The notes under the pieces: generated by a model
The model's input: only the letters and a program-made list of their open reading frames with translations
Databases searched by the model: none
Told to the model about the DNA's origin: nothing
Position numbers and translations under genes: made by a program
Origin: Paraprevotella sp.
GTDB taxonomy: Bacteria > Bacteroidota > Bacteroidia > Bacteroidales > Bacteroidaceae
DNA: 8,069 nt
Reading direction: 5' to 3'
Assembly: GCA_017425765.1 (NCBI GenBank)
Contig: JAFOXE010000189.1
Location: 1 to 8,069 of the forward strand
Shown: positions 5,938-8,069 of the stretch, in pieces
Layout: each line of letters starts with the position of its first letter
Numbering within the stretch: position 1 is the first letter of the stretch

Positions 5938-8069
5938 ATGGATTCAGCACACATAAATACAAATAATCAGATGGAAAACACGGAAGAAAGTCTTTCTTTA
6001 CGTGATATTTTAGATACTTTCTTGGTTAATTGGAAGTGGTTTATCTTATCCACTATCGTATGCGTATGCGGTGCCTATTTGTATTTGGCCACCAAATCTT
6101 CGGTGTATCAACGTCAGGCTGTAATGTTGGTGAAGGACGATTCTGCTGACGGAGGTATGCGTCGTTCCGTTGGTGGAACCGATGCCTTGATGCAATTGAA
6201 TGGTGTGATGATGGGTTCCAGCGTGGTCAACGAAATCTATATTTTACAGTCGTATCAGTTGGTTCAAGAGGTGGTAAAGAAACTTCGTCTTGATGTTATC
6301 TATTCGTGCGAGCAAGGTTTGCGCACGGTTTCACTTTACGATGTGAAGCCCTTTGAGGTGCAGTTCCTGGATGATTTCGTTTCGCCAACTACATTTAAGG
6401 TAGAAGTGCTTTCCGAGAAGGAATGTCGTATTTTTGGAACATACTACAAACAGAATGTTGATGGTGAGGAGAATGAAGAGATGGAATATAATGCCGTCGT
6501 TCCGTTTGATAAAATTGTAGAGACTCCTTTTGGAAGGATTGCACTTGCAGGTCAACAAAAGTATATTGCAGATTTCATAGGCGAGGATATTTCTGTAACC
6601 CGCATCGGCTTGGAGGCTGCTACAAATGCCTGTCAAGGACGTATCTCAACCTCAGAGGTAGCAAAGGGAAGTACGCTAGTTCGTATTGCATGCACCGATA
6701 CAAACATTCAGCGTGCAGATGATATTTTGGCAGCTTTATTGGACTCCTATAAGCAAAGTATTATTGAGGATAAGAATAAAATTGCGCAGAGCACAGCCTC
6801 TTTTATAGGAGAACGTATTGTGCTTATCAACAAGGACTTGAACGAAATAGAAGGTCGTCTAGCTCAGTTCAAACAGACGCATAAGTTGGTAGACGTTGAG
6901 CAGAATGCAAGAATATACATGGACCAAGCACGCGTAGCTCGTGAACGAAACATTCAATTGGAATCTAAATTGGGCGTGTCGAACTATGTGCTCGAATTCT
7001 TGAAGGACAACAGCAAGGGTACATCGTTAATACCGGCTATTGCAGGGGTTGGAGATGCAGCTTCTTCTGTACAAATAGAGAAGTATAACGAATTAATGCT
7101 TCAGCGTAATCGTTTGGCGGAAAACTCAAGTAATGACAATGCTTTGGTGAAGGAAATGGACGAAAGACTGAGCCAAATGCGTGTGGCCATTATCGCTTCA
7201 ATGAACGGACATATCGCTGCAATTAAAGTGCAATTAGCAGATGCCAAGCGTGAAGAAGCCAAGGTGATGAGCACACTGTATACAGTTCCGGAGAAGGAGA
7301 AACAAGTGTTGGATATAGCCCGTGAGCAGGCCATTAAAGAAACGCTCTACACTTATTTGCTTCAAAAACGTGAAGAAACCGCTTTGCAGTTGGCCATCAC
7401 GGAGGCCAATATACGCATTGTAGAACACCCGTTTGGTTCTCGTGCTCCAATTGCTCCTCGCCGTTCAATCACTTTGCTGGTTGGCCTTGTATTGGGACTT
7501 GGACTACCATTTGCTTTCTTCTGGGTGAAGTCTATGCTTAACATGGGTGTACGTGGAAGAAAGGATGTGGAGGCCTATACTTCAATTCCTGTTCTGGGTG
7601 AAATCCCACATCGCAGAGGAGGCTTTGAGGAGAACGCGATATTGGTGTCGGAACAAAGTGACGAACCAATTACCGAGGCCTTTAGAATGTTGCGATTCAG
7701 TATGGATTTTGTGATGAAAGATGCCCGTGTAGTGATGTTTACCTCAACCACACCTTCCGAAGGAAAGACCTTTGTGTCAAGAAACTTTGCAGTAACGCTG
7801 GCTATGACCGGGAAGCGCGTGTTGTTGATGGACACCGATATTCGCAAGCGTACCCAATCACGTTTGTCCGGTGGCATACAACACGAAGGTTTGACCTCAT
7901 ATTTGTCGGGAGCAAACCTGAACCTAAAGGAACTTATTATTCCAAAGAGTGCGGCTCTTCCTGTTGACTTCATGCCCGCAGGAATCATGCCACCTAATCC
8001 TGCCGAACTTTTGATGAGCCCCCGTATGGATGAGTGTGTTGCGAAACTTAAGGAACAATACGACTATAT
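5938..8069 (+). CDS. Wzc-like polysaccharide co-polymerase with BY-type tyrosine kinase domain, 3' end cut off
   Basis: The frame stays open from the ATG at 5938 to the window edge (710 residues). The start follows the export gene's stop by 7 bases, with A-rich AAAAAAG before it; Met12 is an alternative. The Wzz domain begins at about residue 18, with TM1 at about 34-51. A periplasmic region includes a helical/coiled-coil stretch (about 283-345) and a GNVR-type segment with V-P-E-K-E-K-Q (450-456). TM2 spans about 511-530, preceded by the proline-rich A-P-I-A-P-R-R. The cytoplasmic kinase follows. E580-x2-R583-x2-R586 matches the BY-kinase oligomerisation motif. Walker A is T-S-T-T-P-S-E-G-K-T (602-611, K610). 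Walker A' is L-L-M-D-T-D-I-R-K-R with D632 and D634. P-A-G-I-M-P-P-N-P-A-E-L-L lies at 680-692. Walker B and the C-terminal tyrosine cluster lie beyond the edge, so autophosphorylation capacity cannot be confirmed. The protein controls polymer chain length and export together with the Wza-like partner. Fusion of both domains is the proteobacterial and Bacteroidetes arrangement, unlike the split Firmicutes system. Confidence 0.95.
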   Translation, partial: MDSAHINTNNQMENTEESLSLRDILDTFLVNWKWFILSTIVCVCGAYLYLATKSSVYQRQAVMLVKDDSADGGMRRSVGGTDALMQLNGVMMGSSVVNEIYILQSYQLVQEVVKKLRLDVIYSCEQGLRTVSLYDVKPFEVQFLDDFVSPTTFKVEVLSEKECRIFGTYYKQNVDGEENEEMEYNAVVPFDKIVETPFGRIALAGQQKYIADFIGEDISVTRIGLEAATNACQGRISTSEVAKGSTLVRIACTDTNIQRADDILAALLDSYKQSIIEDKNKIAQSTASFIGERIVLINKDLNEIEGRLAQFKQTHKLVDVEQNARIYMDQARVARERNIQLESKLGVSNYVLEFLKDNSKGTSLIPAIAGVGDAASSVQIEKYNELMLQRNRLAENSSNDNALVKEMDERLSQMRVAIIASMNGHIAAIKVQLADAKREEAKVMSTLYTVPEKEKQVLDIAREQAIKETLYTYLLQKREETALQLAITEANIRIVEHPFGSRAPIAPRRSITLLVGLVLGLGLPFAFFWVKSMLNMGVRGRKDVEAYTSIPVLGEIPHRRGGFEENAILVSEQSDEPITEAFRMLRFSMDFVMKDARVVMFTSTTPSEGKTFVSRNFAVTLAMTGKRVLLMDTDIRKRTQSRLSGGIQHEGLTSYLSGANLNLKELIIPKSAALPVDFMPAGIMPPNPAELLMSPRMDECVAKLKEQYDY

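Noticed and set aside
7575..7988. Antisense open frame of 137 codons opposite the kinase domain
   Set aside because: The + strand carries ExxRxxR, Walker A and Walker A' motifs over the same bases. The antisense product shows no recognisable domain.

Overview
The window looks like chromosomal DNA from a Bacteroidales bacterium (Bacteroides/Prevotella-like). The reasons are the protein families, lipoprotein-type export and adaptor proteins, start codons without strong Shine-Dalgarno sequences, a -7 element of the Bacteroidetes type (TAnnTTTG), and moderate-to-low GC. No tRNA, rRNA, CRISPR array or intact mobile element is visible. All genes are on the + strand. The genus is an inference and was not tested.

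Region 1 (1-4865) is a tripartite RND efflux operon. It runs in the order: C-terminal end of a TolC-family outer-membrane channel (cut by the window start), a lipoprotein periplasmic adaptor, a 1065-residue inner-membrane RND pump of the drug-efflux (HAE-1) type, and a 97-residue protein. The small protein reads as a divergent PII-superfamily member: it keeps the V-x-G-x-G entry to the T-loop but has a shortened T-loop and no recognisable ATP-binding B-loop. The three gaps between these genes are only 36, 43 and 37 bases, and each contains the same 9-mer, AATAAAGAA. A strong intrinsic terminator (hairpin 4928-4964 plus T-tract) closes the unit.

Region 2 (4866-5114) is the only sizeable intergenic stretch. 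It holds the terminator, further inverted repeats around it, and a Bacteroidetes-type -7 promoter element just before the next gene.

Region 3 (5115-8069) begins a capsule/exopolysaccharide export locus. It contains a Wza-like outer-membrane polysaccharide export lipoprotein, then, 7 bases later, a Wzc-like chain-length determinant fused to a BY-type tyrosine kinase. The kinase gene is cut by the right edge after 710 residues. It shows the ExxRxxR, Walker A and Walker A' motifs, but Walker B and the tyrosine tail lie outside.

The two systems are adjacent but look transcriptionally separate. The most interesting element is the PII-like protein encoded directly behind the RND pump, which suggests a regulatory or sensory subunit for the pump.
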